A DNA stretch of 64,000 nucleotides, from NCBI RefSeq assembly GCF_001685025.1, contig NZ_MAYU01000022.1:62001-126000 (forward strand), given 5' to 3'. This document shows positions 43,260-52,248 of the stretch, piece after piece. A program made the position numbers and the translations under genes. The stretch is from Bacillus sp. FJAT-27225 (GTDB lineage Bacteria > Bacillota > Bacilli > Bacillales > Cytobacillaceae). Positions within the stretch are counted from its first letter, which is position 1; each line of letters opens with the position of its first letter. The notes beneath the pieces were generated by a model, which saw only the letters and a program-made list of their open reading frames with translations, had not been told where the DNA came from and searched no databases.

Positions 43260-43805
43260 TTATTTGGTATCAAAGGAGCTTTCTAACTCCCATACCTTAT
43301 TACCTAAAGTTTCTATAAGGGCTTTTGCCCTCTTTTCAATGTTACCTGGAAGGTTATCTTTACTGAAATACTCTAGTCCAATACTTTCCCCATCATTCAT
43401 TTCTAATCTCCCTCGTACGTCCATTGCACGAAACAGGTTAATGACACTATATGTTTCATCACCATTGGGATACTTGAAATAATAAAGCGGGCCTGAGAAA
43501 ACACCAATCAATTCGAATTGTGATGCAATCAGTCCTGTTTCCTCTCTTAATTCTCGCGAAGCAACTTCCTCCAGAGTCTCAGCAAGCTCCATTGAGCCGC
43601 CAGGCAACCCCCAATCCAATGTATCAGAGCGGTGTTGAAACAGGATTTCTTTTTTCTCATTAACGACCAGGATTGTAGCACCAACACTTATAATCGGTCT
43701 GCTACCAATTAACTTTCTGATTTCGGATATATATCCCAATTTTCCCCCTCCATATCTATCTGTAAAAATCGTTCTATTTGATTCGACTAGTAGAACGTAT
43801 CTCAT
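43260..43805 (-). CDS. NUDIX hydrolase
   Basis: The 181-residue protein has a NUDIX box GGSMELAETLEEVASRELREETGL near residues 70-93 and the domain start RPIISVGATILVVNEKKEILFQHRSD. It belongs to a Bacillus group with an N-terminal extension. Its ATG overlaps the end of the upstream lipoprotein gene (ATGA), so the two are coupled, although their products are not obviously related. Confidence 0.88.
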   Translation of the reverse strand: MRYVLLVESNRTIFTDRYGGGKLGYISEIRKLIGSRPIISVGATILVVNEKKEILFQHRSDTLDWGLPGGSMELAETLEEVASRELREETGLIASQFELIGVFSGPLYYFKYPNGDETYSVINLFRAMDVRGRLEMNDGESIGLEYFSKDNLPGNIEKRAKALIETLGNKVWELESSFDTK

Positions 43806-44311
43806 TTATGATCACTGTTCTTACTGTATTTTTCTTCCCATTCCTTCCACCATTTTTGTGTATCATTTTGGCCTATTACCTCTTCAAGGGTTTTTCCATC
43901 AAGTGAGTGTGGGGCACCAACCATTCCACCTTCTGCCGGAAAAGATGTTCCCCCAATCACCTCGCCGTTATAGATGAATACCGATACAGCTATCGGCCCA
44001 TATAGTTTACTAAGCGGGTGGTTCTTTACCGTAAATCGCTCTTGAATTACATCCTTCCCTATATAAGGGTCTGGACTAACAGACTGGACACCCCACATGT
44101 AATAATGCGGTTGACGGACCAAATCTTGTTTTGAAACATTATAAACATAATTTCCATCGTAAGATTTTATTGTATATCCTTCATCCAAAAGATATTGCAT
44201 TGCCAATTTGCCATTCGCATCGAGATCGAACTTCTGTTCACAGCCCACTAATAAAAATAGAACAAGAAATGCTAGTACCTTTTTAATCAGAGAGTCCTCC
44301 CCTCTGGACAT
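43802..44311 (-). CDS. Lipoprotein, unknown
   Basis: The frame encodes LIKKVLAFLVLFLLVGC with lipobox LLVGC, then an acidic mature part of about 145 residues (FDLDANGKLAMQYLLDEGYTIK, YNVSKQDLVRQP). The first ATG is at 44311, but the only good ribosome site (AGGGGAGG) is inside that frame and points, at 5 bases, to a CTG at 44290, which would give a clean signal peptide. I list the ATG as the conservative start. It precedes the NUDIX gene with overlapping stop and start. Confidence 0.7.
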   Translation of the reverse strand: MSRGEDSLIKKVLAFLVLFLLVGCEQKFDLDANGKLAMQYLLDEGYTIKSYDGNYVYNVSKQDLVRQPHYYMWGVQSVSPDPYIGKDVIQERFTVKNHPLSKLYGPIAVSVFIYNGEVIGGTSFPAEGGMVGAPHSLDGKTLEEVIGQNDTQKWWKEWEEKYSKNSDHK

Positions 44312-44532
44312 TCATTTTGTCGAAAATGATAGAGCCCCCATTAGATTCATTTTATAATAGAATAAGATTTTATATTTCCTTTTTATTACTTTTGTAAGAA
44401 AAAATACAATTTATTTTTCTTTCCAGGGAACGAAGTCAACTGGAGGAATGTCTAATAGTGTGATTATCGTTTAGGTCCGGACTAAACCTAATATCCTTAT
44501 TTATCTTTATTTTTCTGAAGGGAGGGATTTCA

Positions 44533-45072
44533 GTGCTCTTTTTAAAATCATTTTTTACAGCTAAAGACGGTCAGACCTTTGAAGAACTAATTAAGAAAGA
44601 GCAAACCAAACTTTATAAAATTGCTTTTTCCTATGTTAGAAACGAACAAGATGCCCTCGACATTGTTCAAGATTCCATCATCAAAGGCTTTAAAGGGTTC
44701 GAAAAGTTAAACGATAAACAGTATTTCTCAACCTGGATGACGAGGATCTTACTAAACACAGCAATGGATTATTTAAAACGAAAAAGAGATGTAGTCCTAT
44801 TGGATCCCACTTGGTTCAATCCAGGGATTTCACAAGAAAACAGCACAATTACAGCATTGGATTTAGCTGACGTTTTTGAAAAGCTAAAACCAGAGCAAAA
44901 GACGTTAATCCTTTTGAGGTATTATTATGGGTATTCTATCCCCGAAATCGCCAAGATTGTCGATAAACCCGTGGGAACCATTAAATCCCAATTACATCGA
45001 ACGTTACAATCCATAAAAGAAAAACTGGAGAATGGAGGCGACACCTATGGAAAAGTTTCAACGAGATATTGA
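44533..45072 (+). CDS. ECF-type sigma-70 factor
   Basis: The 179-residue protein has region 2 (LYKIAFSYVRNEQDALDIVQDSIIKGFKGF) and region 4 (LKPEQKTLILLRYYYGYSIPEIAKIVDKPVGTIKSQLHRTL) of extracytoplasmic-function sigma factors. The GTG start follows GAAGGGAGG. It overlaps the downstream DUF4179 gene by 26 bases, so it should be translated with its membrane regulator. Two ECF systems stand within 4 kb here. Confidence 0.92.
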   Translation: MLFLKSFFTAKDGQTFEELIKKEQTKLYKIAFSYVRNEQDALDIVQDSIIKGFKGFEKLNDKQYFSTWMTRILLNTAMDYLKRKRDVVLLDPTWFNPGISQENSTITALDLADVFEKLKPEQKTLILLRYYYGYSIPEIAKIVDKPVGTIKSQLHRTLQSIKEKLENGGDTYGKVSTRY

Positions 45073-46399
45073 AAATATGGTAGATAGTGTTACGGTCTCT
45101 TCTAAACTCGATGAAACAGTTCAAGCAGCGATTGAAAATGCAAAACGGCAAAAAAAGCGTTCACTAATCCACAAACAAAAGTTAATTACCAACTTGGCTG
45201 CACTACTTTTACTGGGAATCGGGACCATGTTATTCTCCGCTTACTATCCTGAACAGGCAACGAGTGAACCAGGAGCAAAGTCTGTTTATTACACCGACAG
45301 TGTTTTTTATAAAACGAGAGATGGAGGATTAAAAAGGCTTGCTAAAGAAGGAAAAGCGAAAACTTTAGGACTGGTAGCTGAGGATAAAGGAATTAAGGTC
45401 TTTCTTGAAGAAGGATATTTGGATGATCAGCAATTGGCTGTATCTTACCGAATGGAATTTGACAAATCGCATTTTGGAAAGGTGGCGGATCTGTCTGATT
45501 TAAGCTTGGAATGGTATGTGGACGGAATTAGCCATGGATTATCAGGATCTGGCGGAATGAAGACAAAAGAACTTATAACCAAGGGAGATTTTCTTGTTTT
45601 TAAAACATATCATAATTTTCCTGAGGAGCCTCACATAGAAGTTAAGATTCATACTATTAATGGAATTCAGGGGGATTGGTCGTTCTCTTTCTATTTGAAA
45701 AAAGAGAAAGAACTTCTATCCTTCTCGAATGTAGCTGCCAAAACAGACAGATTGGAAAATTCATTTGAAGTTAATGAAGTGGCATTGACTCCATCTAAAC
45801 TTACCTTATTTGCTTCAACAACACTAAAACAAAAGGAACTGTTGAAAGATAACGGAACTCCCTTCTATGACCTATTCGTTTTAGCTCTCGGGCCAGATGG
45901 TTTTTACTATTATGAAATACCACACAGGAGCAGTAACAGCCCAAATGCCTTTACTTCATTTAATGGAACCATGTCAGAGAAAATTGAAGTTCCGAGAAGC
46001 ATCAATACGTATACGTATAAACTACTTCCCTTTATATCATCGCACAAAGGGAAAGAAGTAGAAGAAAATGGCTACATTTGGGATGAGATTACCGTACCCT
46101 ATAAAGAAGGAGCCTCCTTTGACGGTCATTCCAAGTTTAAAGTAGTAAGCATTGAGGAAAAGAGCCAGAAAACTGTCATACGATATCAAGTGAATCAAGA
46201 GCCAGTTTTTCCGATTTTCCCAAAGCTTGCTGATCGTGAGAATAATATCCTACATGAGGCCATTTCCTTCAAGCAAGAAGGTGACATTGTCGAAGTGAAC
46301 TATCCGAAAATTGACCAGAGTACAATTACTGAATTTGTATTGTTCGATGCGAGCTATATTGTTTTTAAAGACTTAGAAACCTTGATTGAATTAAAGTGA
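45047..46399 (+). CDS. DUF4179 membrane protein, probable anti-sigma factor
   Basis: The 450-residue protein has a cytoplasmic N-terminus of about 45 residues, one membrane segment (about 49-65: LITNLAALLLLGIGTMLF) and a large outer domain. It lacks a clear zinc anti-sigma motif, but the position directly behind the sigma gene (26-bp overlap) and the DUF4179-type outer domain make it the likely regulator. The ATG used follows GGAGG by 8 bases. The outer beta-rich domain may sense an envelope signal. Confidence 0.78.
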   Translation: MEKFQRDIENMVDSVTVSSKLDETVQAAIENAKRQKKRSLIHKQKLITNLAALLLLGIGTMLFSAYYPEQATSEPGAKSVYYTDSVFYKTRDGGLKRLAKEGKAKTLGLVAEDKGIKVFLEEGYLDDQQLAVSYRMEFDKSHFGKVADLSDLSLEWYVDGISHGLSGSGGMKTKELITKGDFLVFKTYHNFPEEPHIEVKIHTINGIQGDWSFSFYLKKEKELLSFSNVAAKTDRLENSFEVNEVALTPSKLTLFASTTLKQKELLKDNGTPFYDLFVLALGPDGFYYYEIPHRSSNSPNAFTSFNGTMSEKIEVPRSINTYTYKLLPFISSHKGKEVEENGYIWDEITVPYKEGASFDGHSKFKVVSIEEKSQKTVIRYQVNQEPVFPIFPKLADRENNILHEAISFKQEGDIVEVNYPKIDQSTITEFVLFDASYIVFKDLETLIELK

Positions 46400-46474
46400 G
46401 TAGTAGAATTTAAAAGTTTTTCAGCCATGAAACTTACGGATTCCGTTTTGGAGGAGAGTTCAAAATAACACAAA

Positions 46475-46506
46475 GAAAAAGGTAGCCATTTCGCTGCCTT
46501 TTTCTT
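46475..46506. terminator. Terminator after the DUF4179 gene
   Basis: AAGGTAGC and GCTGCCTT pair with one G-T around CATTTC; T runs follow on the plus strand. Confidence 0.7.
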
Positions 46507-46570
46507 ATGACCCTTATCCTTTTTCTTGTTTGTCCATATTCAACATAAGCACCAGATAGTTCAATAAGGA

Positions 46571-46607
46571 AGGGCGACAACTATTATTTAGCTGTCGCCC
46601 TTTTTAT
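46571..46607. terminator. Terminator after the SEDS gene
   Basis: AAGGGCGACA and TGTCGCCCTT pair around a 13-base loop, with T runs following on the plus strand. It lies about 20 bp past the end of the SEDS gene. Confidence 0.8.
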
Positions 46608-46627
46608 CAACATGTACATGTTTGACT

Positions 46628-47959
46628 TTAACTTTTAATTTCATCTGCAATATTGGGTTCTACAAGATCTTTTCTTCGATAAACATTTAAAATGAGTCCT
46701 AAAACAGCAGCGTAAAAGAGTATCGCACTGCCTCCATAACTAATAAAAGGCAGAGAAACTCCCATTATCGGCACGATTCCAAAGCTCATCAAGATGTTCC
46801 AGGCAGTAGGAACCGCAAATAATGTAGCACCACCAATTACAATCAATCTCCCATAGAGGTCCTTTGTTTTAAACGCATTTTTTGAGATCCTAGAAATAAA
46901 TATCAGTAGGATTAAACAAAGAACGATACCGAATGCCCAACCAAGAGAATAGACGAGGAAGGGGAAAGCAAAATCTGTATGTGCTTCTGGTAACAATTGG
47001 AAATTCAAATCGTTGGTAAGTCCGTTACCGAACCATCCCGCTTGTGAAAGGACATTCCTAACTGCCACATACATATATCCTGCTCCATTTGAATCTGCAG
47101 TAGGGTCTATAAAAGCAGATAATCTAGTAAACAAATAATTTTGGCGGGAGGTCATGTAGAACATAGCAATGAAAATGATACCTGCCAATAGGTTTGTTAG
47201 GGACAGATTTACAGCTAATTTTTTATGGATTTGAGCAAAAGCAAACATCCCAAGTATACACAGAAAGTAAATAATACTAATCATAAAGTCTGGCACCATC
47301 ATGTAAAGCATGATGGGAGTCCAAAACAAGACGAAAAGGAGACCTTGTTTTTTCCAATTCTGAAACTCATTAATCTTGTTAAAAATACCAGCCCATGCAA
47401 GAAAAAAGAAAAACATGCTCAACATGGTGCCATCGACCGTCAGGCCTGGGAGGGAAACCCACTTCTTTGCCCCGTTGACCATAATTCCAAATAAATGGAG
47501 ATATAAATGAATCAGCAAGCCGCCAGTATAAAAATACATCCAAAAGTTCTTTAATTTTTGGTAATCAAAGAAAAGGAATCCAATGATTACAAGAACAGCA
47601 AGTGTGTACCAAATCGCCTGCCGCCACATAAAATGGGTACTTGATAAGGAGAAATCAGGAATTCCATCAACTAATGGAAGAAAACTAAGGCCAGCAAAAA
47701 TAACAAATAAAACAATCAAAAGCCAATCCACTTTTGGCTTATGGAGTGGATTTAAATTCTCTCCAATAGTAAATGGATTTCCCATTTCTTGAATGGCCTT
47801 TTCATCTGCATCCTCTTGAGAAAATCCTCTCTTTTTGTAAGATTGACTCAACTCTTGCAGATGATTAGTAAGCTCTTTTTTTATCTTGTTGTGTGCTTCC
47901 TTAGATTTCACTTTGGACATTACTTTAAATAAAAATTCTTCAAATTTGGGAGAACTCAT
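46628..47959 (-). CDS. SEDS (FtsW/RodA/SpoVE) protein fused to a HAAS permease-prefix domain
   Basis: The 443-residue protein is a two-part fusion. Residues 1-70 (KIKKELTNHLQELSQSYKKR and AIQEMGNP) form a HAAS-type prefix domain. Residues about 77-430 carry about ten helices of the SEDS peptidoglycan polymerase family: NGAKKWVSLPG, FGNGLTNDLNFQLLPEAHTDFAFPF with Asp329 in the HTDF motif, and GVSLPFISYGGSAILF at the end. Asp of HTDF is essential in FtsW/RodA glycosyltransferases. The gene overlaps the upstream PadR-like gene (ATGA) and follows an ECF sigma gene. It is probably a stress-induced cell-wall polymerase or a lipid II handler. Confidence 0.88.
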   Translation of the reverse strand: MSSPKFEEFLFKVMSKVKSKEAHNKIKKELTNHLQELSQSYKKRGFSQEDADEKAIQEMGNPFTIGENLNPLHKPKVDWLLIVLFVIFAGLSFLPLVDGIPDFSLSSTHFMWRQAIWYTLAVLVIIGFLFFDYQKLKNFWMYFYTGGLLIHLYLHLFGIMVNGAKKWVSLPGLTVDGTMLSMFFFFLAWAGIFNKINEFQNWKKQGLLFVLFWTPIMLYMMVPDFMISIIYFLCILGMFAFAQIHKKLAVNLSLTNLLAGIIFIAMFYMTSRQNYLFTRLSAFIDPTADSNGAGYMYVAVRNVLSQAGWFGNGLTNDLNFQLLPEAHTDFAFPFLVYSLGWAFGIVLCLILLIFISRISKNAFKTKDLYGRLIVIGGATLFAVPTAWNILMSFGIVPIMGVSLPFISYGGSAILFYAAVLGLILNVYRRKDLVEPNIADEIKS

Positions 47960-48390
47960 AAGGACGCCTCCTCTAGTAAGTGTTTAAGGGATAACTCTTG
48001 TATTGAGTTATCTTGTTTATAGGTAGCTAAGTATTTTTTTCCTTTGGAATTTAAGGAGTAATATTTCTTTTTGTTTATCCATTTTGAAGTAAGAATTTCT
48101 TTATTTTCTAGTAGATGTAGAAGTGTATAAAGCTGCCCTTCGTTTTTTTGGAAAGTACGTTCATTTTTTCGAAAAAGTTGGGTAGAAATATTGTAGCCAT
48201 CCTTTGATTCATGCTGAACCGATTCTAATATAGCTATGATGGTTTCTATCTTCCAAGAATGAAATTGTGATTGAGATTGTCTCATATGAATAGATTCTTT
48301 CACCGCATTTTTTCTTTCATTGGAAAAAGAAAAATCCTTGAAAATTGATTTTTTCATCGAACTCTTCAGGTTAGTAAATGGATCATTCAT
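47956..48390 (-). CDS. PadR-like winged-helix regulator
   Basis: The 144-residue protein has an N-terminal extension (about 1-45) and then a winged-helix core: IIAILESVQHESKDGYNISTQLF, GQLYTLLHLLENKEILTSKW and KKYYSLNSKGKKYLATYKQ, the PadR pattern. HAAS-domain proteins are usually encoded with PadR regulators. Here it stands where an anti-sigma gene would normally be, between the sigma factor and the SEDS fusion. Stop and start of the next gene overlap (ATGA). Confidence 0.75.
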   Translation of the reverse strand: MNDPFTNLKSSMKKSIFKDFSFSNERKNAVKESIHMRQSQSQFHSWKIETIIAILESVQHESKDGYNISTQLFRKNERTFQKNEGQLYTLLHLLENKEILTSKWINKKKYYSLNSKGKKYLATYKQDNSIQELSLKHLLEEASL

Positions 48391-48393
48391 CTC

Positions 48394-48945
48394 CTAAACC
48401 TCCTCGATCATCTTGTCTTTTAATAATTCTTTCGCACGCTTTAATCTAGTTTTTATTGTATTTATATTTACTGTCGTTATCTTACTTATTTCGGCTAAAG
48501 ATAGTTCTTCATAATAATGCAGAAATACTACCTCTCTGTACTTTAGAGGTAAATTCATGACAGCATTTGTTAAGATGTTTTCTTCACAATTCGCGATAAT
48601 CTCTTCTTCAACCTGTTTTGATTTTGAAGGTATATAATCCAAAATTTTATCGTTAAGCGTTATTTTGCGATAATGCCAGCTTCTTAAGTAGTCCTTACAA
48701 TGATTACTCGCAATACGATATAGCCACGTTTTTATTGTTGAATGCTGATTGAACTGATTTAGCTTTTCATAACACTTTAAAAAAATCTCCTGCGTTAAAT
48801 CTTCTGCTGTCGTTCGATTTTTAACATATGTATATACGAGATGCAGGATATCATCGCTATATTCATGCATTAATTGATCAATGATCTGCTCCCTCTCATC
48901 CAGCATACTTTCATCTGTCACCGCCAGTTGTTTTGATCCATTCAT
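48394..48945 (-). CDS. ECF-type sigma-70 factor of the SEDS operon
   Basis: The 183-residue protein has sigma region 2 (DDILHLVYTYVKNRTTAEDLTQEIFLKCYEKL, TIKTWLYRIASNHCKDYLRS) and region 4 (LPLKYREVVFLHYYEELSLAEISKITTVNINTIKTRLKRA). It is the first gene of a three-gene operon with the PadR-like and HAAS-SEDS genes (3-bp gap). It probably drives its own promoter and a small envelope regulon. The ATG is 10 bases after AAAGGGTG. Confidence 0.9.
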   Translation of the reverse strand: MNGSKQLAVTDESMLDEREQIIDQLMHEYSDDILHLVYTYVKNRTTAEDLTQEIFLKCYEKLNQFNQHSTIKTWLYRIASNHCKDYLRSWHYRKITLNDKILDYIPSKSKQVEEEIIANCEENILTNAVMNLPLKYREVVFLHYYEELSLAEISKITTVNINTIKTRLKRAKELLKDKMIEEV

Positions 48946-49369
48946 CTAGTTTTCACCCTTTCACACATTATAGACGTAGCTAACCTTCATATGGTTTGAA
49001 AAAATAAAAGTTTTTTACGATCATCAGTAAAATAGGGTATAAATGGAAAAATGAACAACCTCTTTTCGGATTGTTCCAGAATATTGTATGTAGGTTAGAT
49101 GGCTTATAAGACTACTTACTCGATTTATAATACCTTACTTCTCAGAAGGAACTGCAAGTACAACAGTTCCTAAATTCAGAATTACTTATCGGCGTAAATC
49201 TGCGTTTTCCTGACGCTACTCCTTTTTTAACTATCCTGCCCCGTTTGTTTAATAAGGAATTCAACAAAAAAGGCGGCTAATCCTTCCTGGATCAACGCGC
49301 CGTTACTTGAATAAGAAATATTACGCAGTAAACCTAAAGCATGCAGCATTGGGGGGAAGATTAACAGAG
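48946..49369. other. Intergenic region upstream of the ECF-PadR-SEDS operon
   Basis: About 420 bp, likely with the operon's promoter. It ends with the recurring terminator element at 49264-49307, which serves the L,D-transpeptidase on the minus strand. No gene recognised. Confidence 0.5.
49264..49307 (-). terminator. Terminator, TTGATCCAGGAAGGATTA type
   Basis: Minus strand GGCGCGTTGATCCAGGAA then GGATTAGCCGCC folds into a stem and runs into TTTTTTGTTG. It ends the L,D-transpeptidase transcript and matches 2533 and 16337. Confidence 0.7.
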
Positions 49370-49705
49370 TTATTTATGAATAGAAACCCTTGTACCAATT
49401 GGAATTCGAGATGATAATTCCAGAACATCATGATTAAACATTCTAATACATCCATGAGAGACATTCTTGCCAATTGAAGCTGGGTTGTTTGTTCCGTGTA
49501 TACCATAATGAGGTTTTGATAATCCCATCCAAAGCACTCCAAATCGTGCGGGTGGATGGAGTTGTTTATTGATAATCGTGTATGTCCCAGAAGGTGTTGG
49601 TGACAATATTTTCCCAACTGCAATTGGGTAAGCTTTTATAATCCTGTTTCCATCAAGCAGTTTTAATTGATGTTTTGATGTAGATACATCAATCCATCTC
49701 GCCAT
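49370..49705 (-). CDS. L,D-transpeptidase (YkuD domain)
   Basis: The 111-residue protein is a minimal YkuD domain: [38 protein letters not shown] and [26 protein letters not shown] with the catalytic HGCxR Cys. It makes 3-3 cross-links or anchors proteins in the wall. It has no signal peptide or LysM, unlike B. subtilis YkuD, so it may act in spores or after lysis, or be exported another way. ATG at 49705 follows GGAG by 9 bases. Confidence 0.88.
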   Translation of the reverse strand: MARWIDVSTSKHQLKLLDGNRIIKAYPIAVGKILSPTPSGTYTIINKQLHPPARFGVLWMGLSKPHYGIHGTNNPASIGKNVSHGCIRMFNHDVLELSSRIPIGTRVSIHK

Positions 49706-49782
49706 GAAGATCAACTCCATTTTTTTGAATATTGTATGAAGTAACTCAGGCGGTTGTTAATTAAAAGAAATTGATTGAACAG

Positions 49783-49950
49783 TTATTGAGAAAGGAAAGT
49801 AAAACTGCTTAATGAACAGTTTAAAAATGTAATGTTAAAAATGAAATTACCTATCATAAAAATAATGAGTAAAGCTATGACAATAGTTGTCCAAAAAGCA
49901 CCTTTAATAATTTACCTGAAAATTTTTGACTCAACAATCATATCTCCCAT
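49783..49950 (-). pseudogene. Small membrane protein with in-frame TAA
   Basis: ATG at 49950 gives MGDMIVESKIFR and then TAA, but the same frame goes on at once with IIKGAFWTTIVIALLIIFMI to a stop at 49783. Together it would be a one-helix protein of about 55 residues. AAGGAGG is 12 bases upstream. A single base change could explain it. Confidence 0.35.
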
Positions 49951-50081
49951 TGTACATTTAAACCTCCTTTCCAGTTATTTTTCTATATCATTTTTTTCTA
50001 AACTTAACTGAACCCTTACTTCAATAAGCATATGGTTTGTCGTATCGACAACTCCATAAAGTGCTTTTGCAACCGATTTGT

Positions 50082-50405
50082 TTAAGATTGGCCCTTTATC
50101 AATTCGTCATAATACTCTTTCGGATTAGAGATATTGTTGTCAATAAAAAATTGGGCCTGATGTTTGAACATATCTACATAAGCATCTCTATCCATACTCA
50201 AGTCTCCCAAATCATCAATATCTCCTTGGACTTGTACAGAACCGGTTTTTAGATTAACAAAAACGGTCATATATGTTTTTTCTTTGTATGTAACAATACC
50301 GATTACTTGTTGTTTCTCTAAATTTATATGAGGAAATTCGTGTTGTACCCCTGTTGATTTAAAAAGAGTATATCCAACATCAGATTTATCCGCTTTATTA
50401 TCCAT
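50082..50405 (-). CDS. Small soluble protein, unknown
   Basis: The 107-residue protein has a beta-rich centre (VIGIVTYKEKTYMTVFVNLKTGS) and an acidic helical C-terminus (MDRDAYVDMFKHQAQFF). GAGGTGAATA precedes the ATG. I see no motif. It lies near three small membrane protein genes on the same strand that may share its transcript. Confidence 0.6.
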   Translation of the reverse strand: MDNKADKSDVGYTLFKSTGVQHEFPHINLEKQQVIGIVTYKEKTYMTVFVNLKTGSVQVQGDIDDLGDLSMDRDAYVDMFKHQAQFFIDNNISNPKEYYDELIKGQS

Positions 50406-50437
50406 TATTCACCTCGTATATTTATAAATGATCAATC

Positions 50438-50701
50438 TTATGAAAGATACTTTGTAAAGAATCCTGCAATCAAGGTTATAGAACCACCAATCAATAAGGT
50501 TAAATTAAAAGCCATTAAACTCGCCACACCTTCAATAGCCTTCCATTCTGCAAAAATAGCAGCAAGCATTGGAAAACTTAAAATTGAGAGTACAATTAAC
50601 GACAGGCCAACTTTTATTCTCGCTTTCTTTTTTTCTTTAGACAGCCATAAACTGATTCCAGTAATAAATATTGCTATTAATATGAGTATAATCGCCAACA
50701 T
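50438..50701 (-). CDS. Small three-helix membrane protein
   Basis: The 87-residue product has hydrophobic segments near residues 2-18, 32-50 and 60-80 with a basic inner loop (SKEKKKARIK). AGGAGG lies 9 bases before the ATG. Unknown family. Confidence 0.65.
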   Translation of the reverse strand: MLAIILILIAIFITGISLWLSKEKKKARIKVGLSLIVLSILSFPMLAAIFAEWKAIEGVASLMAFNLTLLIGGSITLIAGFFTKYLS

Positions 50702-50798
50702 TATTATTTTCCTCCTAGCTTCCCAGTAATCAGAGGTATGTAATCATATTCACGCAATATCCACTGTATTAATTTTTAAAAAAGTAATTGTTTCGCTG

Positions 50799-51083
50799 CT
50801 ATGAGATATTTTTAAACCAAGTAATAATCCGAACCAACTGAAAAGGTTCAAGCCAAGTAATTAAAAATAACACAACGAAGAAAAAAATAAGTGATATGAA
50901 TTTCAAGGTTCCTCTTTCCTGTTTGGAAATTGCTATAAAACTAAATACAAATCCAACCGAAAAAGAAATAAAACCTAAGAGGACAATCGGCTTAGTTTCG
51001 TATCCCTCCATTATCCAAGCCAGCTGAAACAATAAAAGTCCCACAATCATCAAGCCTATTGACCAATTACTATACCTTTTCAC
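50799..51083 (-). CDS. Small membrane protein, unknown
   Basis: The 94-residue product has three hydrophobic segments and starts with GTG behind GGGGTG. It begins four bases after the DUF6843 gene's stop, so the two are one transcript. No family recognised. Confidence 0.65.
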   Translation of the reverse strand: MKRYSNWSIGLMIVGLLLFQLAWIMEGYETKPIVLLGFISFSVGFVFSFIAISKQERGTLKFISLIFFFVVLFLITWLEPFQLVRIITWFKNIS

Positions 51084-51087
51084 AATT

Positions 51088-51588
51088 TCACCCCAAAAAA
51101 TATGACTTTATCACTTTAAAATTCTTAATAATTTCTCTTAATTCATCTATATCTGTACAATATTCATTCTTGTCGTTCACTGAAAAATGATAATGAGTTA
51201 ATTGGACTACTCCACCTTCCTCAAAGCTGCCAAGACCGGCATTGAAGATCTGTTCATGTTTGATATCGTTCGTCTTTTTTCCTTCCTCATTTACATAATA
51301 GAATATTTCTTGATAAGCACCAGATCCTTCCTTATCTGCCCAGCCGAAGTCCTCTGGCGAAGAAGTAACAGAAATACCGTTTTTAGCGATTTTATGAACA
51401 ATGTTTCCGTCAACTACTTCTAATGGTGGGCCACCTTTAACATTAAATACAACGTGAACACATCCTTTAAATCCTTCAGGGATAGCATACTCTTCATTGT
51501 ATAAAGCGGTTTTGGGTATACCCTGGTAGAATATAAGAATCCCTCCTATAATTAGGACTCCTATGACTCCCATCATCATTTTCCACAT
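51088..51588 (-). CDS. DUF6843-type membrane-anchored protein
   Basis: The protein of about 166 residues has an N-terminal anchor (MMMGVIGVLIIGGILIFYQG) and an outer domain with EEYAIPEGFKGCVHVVFNVKGGPPLEV and GISVTSSPEDFGW, the order I associate with DUF6843. Two Cys (in GCVHV and EYCTD) could pair. Start at the ATG 5 bases after AGGGGAG. Function unknown. Confidence 0.7.
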   Translation of the reverse strand: MWKMMMGVIGVLIIGGILIFYQGIPKTALYNEEYAIPEGFKGCVHVVFNVKGGPPLEVVDGNIVHKIAKNGISVTSSPEDFGWADKEGSGAYQEIFYYVNEEGKKTNDIKHEQIFNAGLGSFEEGGVVQLTHYHFSVNDKNEYCTDIDELREIIKNFKVIKSYFLG

Positions 51589-51817
51589 AGAATCTCCCCT
51601 CATGCATTTCCAATATTATACATCATAATCAGTAGTTCAAAGAATCTTTTTATATATTTATCGTAAACAAAAAAGATTCCCTGCTTAGCAAGAGAATCTT
51701 GAGAGATGTATCAATTCTAACAAAGATATTTGTTTTGTTAGTATCAGTAGAACCCACACATTGGTGTTAATTATCCTTCTTCCGCTTTGGGTAAAGAGGA
51801 CCTATTTCTTATCCATT

Positions 51818-52219
51818 TCAAGGAGCTACCAGTTCAACTTTAATCCTGTCAGGATCCTCAAAGTAGACTGCGTAATGATTATCCCCTCCAGCAAATGGAT
51901 GTTTGTTTTTATAAAGGATTTTTACCCCTTTAGATTCCAGAACCTTTGTCATTTCATCAACGTGGAGGCGTGAATCAGCGTAAAATGCTAGATGATTCAG
52001 CCCTACCCGGCACCTATGATACTGAATGTCAAGGAAGCGTTCCTCTGCCTGCACAAATACAATATAAGTGCCATCTAATTTCCAACTTTGCCCGCCTTCC
52101 CATTTTTGAAAAGAGCTATATCCTAATTCTTGAAGGAACCATTCCCAAAATTCTACCGATTTTTCCAAATCGGATACATATATTTCAATATGATGCAGTA
52201 CCCCTTTTGCCAAAGCCAT
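51818..52219 (-). CDS. VOC-family (glyoxalase/FosX-like) protein
   Basis: The 133-residue protein shows the VOC pattern: LHHIEIYVSDLEKSVEFWEWFL, then GLNHLAFYADSRLHVDEM and HYAVYFEDPDRIKVELVAP with the metal-ligand positions His, His and Glu. Members include glyoxalases and antibiotic-modifying enzymes; the substrate cannot be told. GGGGGA is adjacent to the ATG, so a TTG six bases further in may be the true start. Confidence 0.85.
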   Translation of the reverse strand: MALAKGVLHHIEIYVSDLEKSVEFWEWFLQELGYSSFQKWEGGQSWKLDGTYIVFVQAEERFLDIQYHRCRVGLNHLAFYADSRLHVDEMTKVLESKGVKILYKNKHPFAGGDNHYAVYFEDPDRIKVELVAP

Positions 52220-52248
52220 TCCCCCTGTTGGTTGTACTGCATTTAGAG

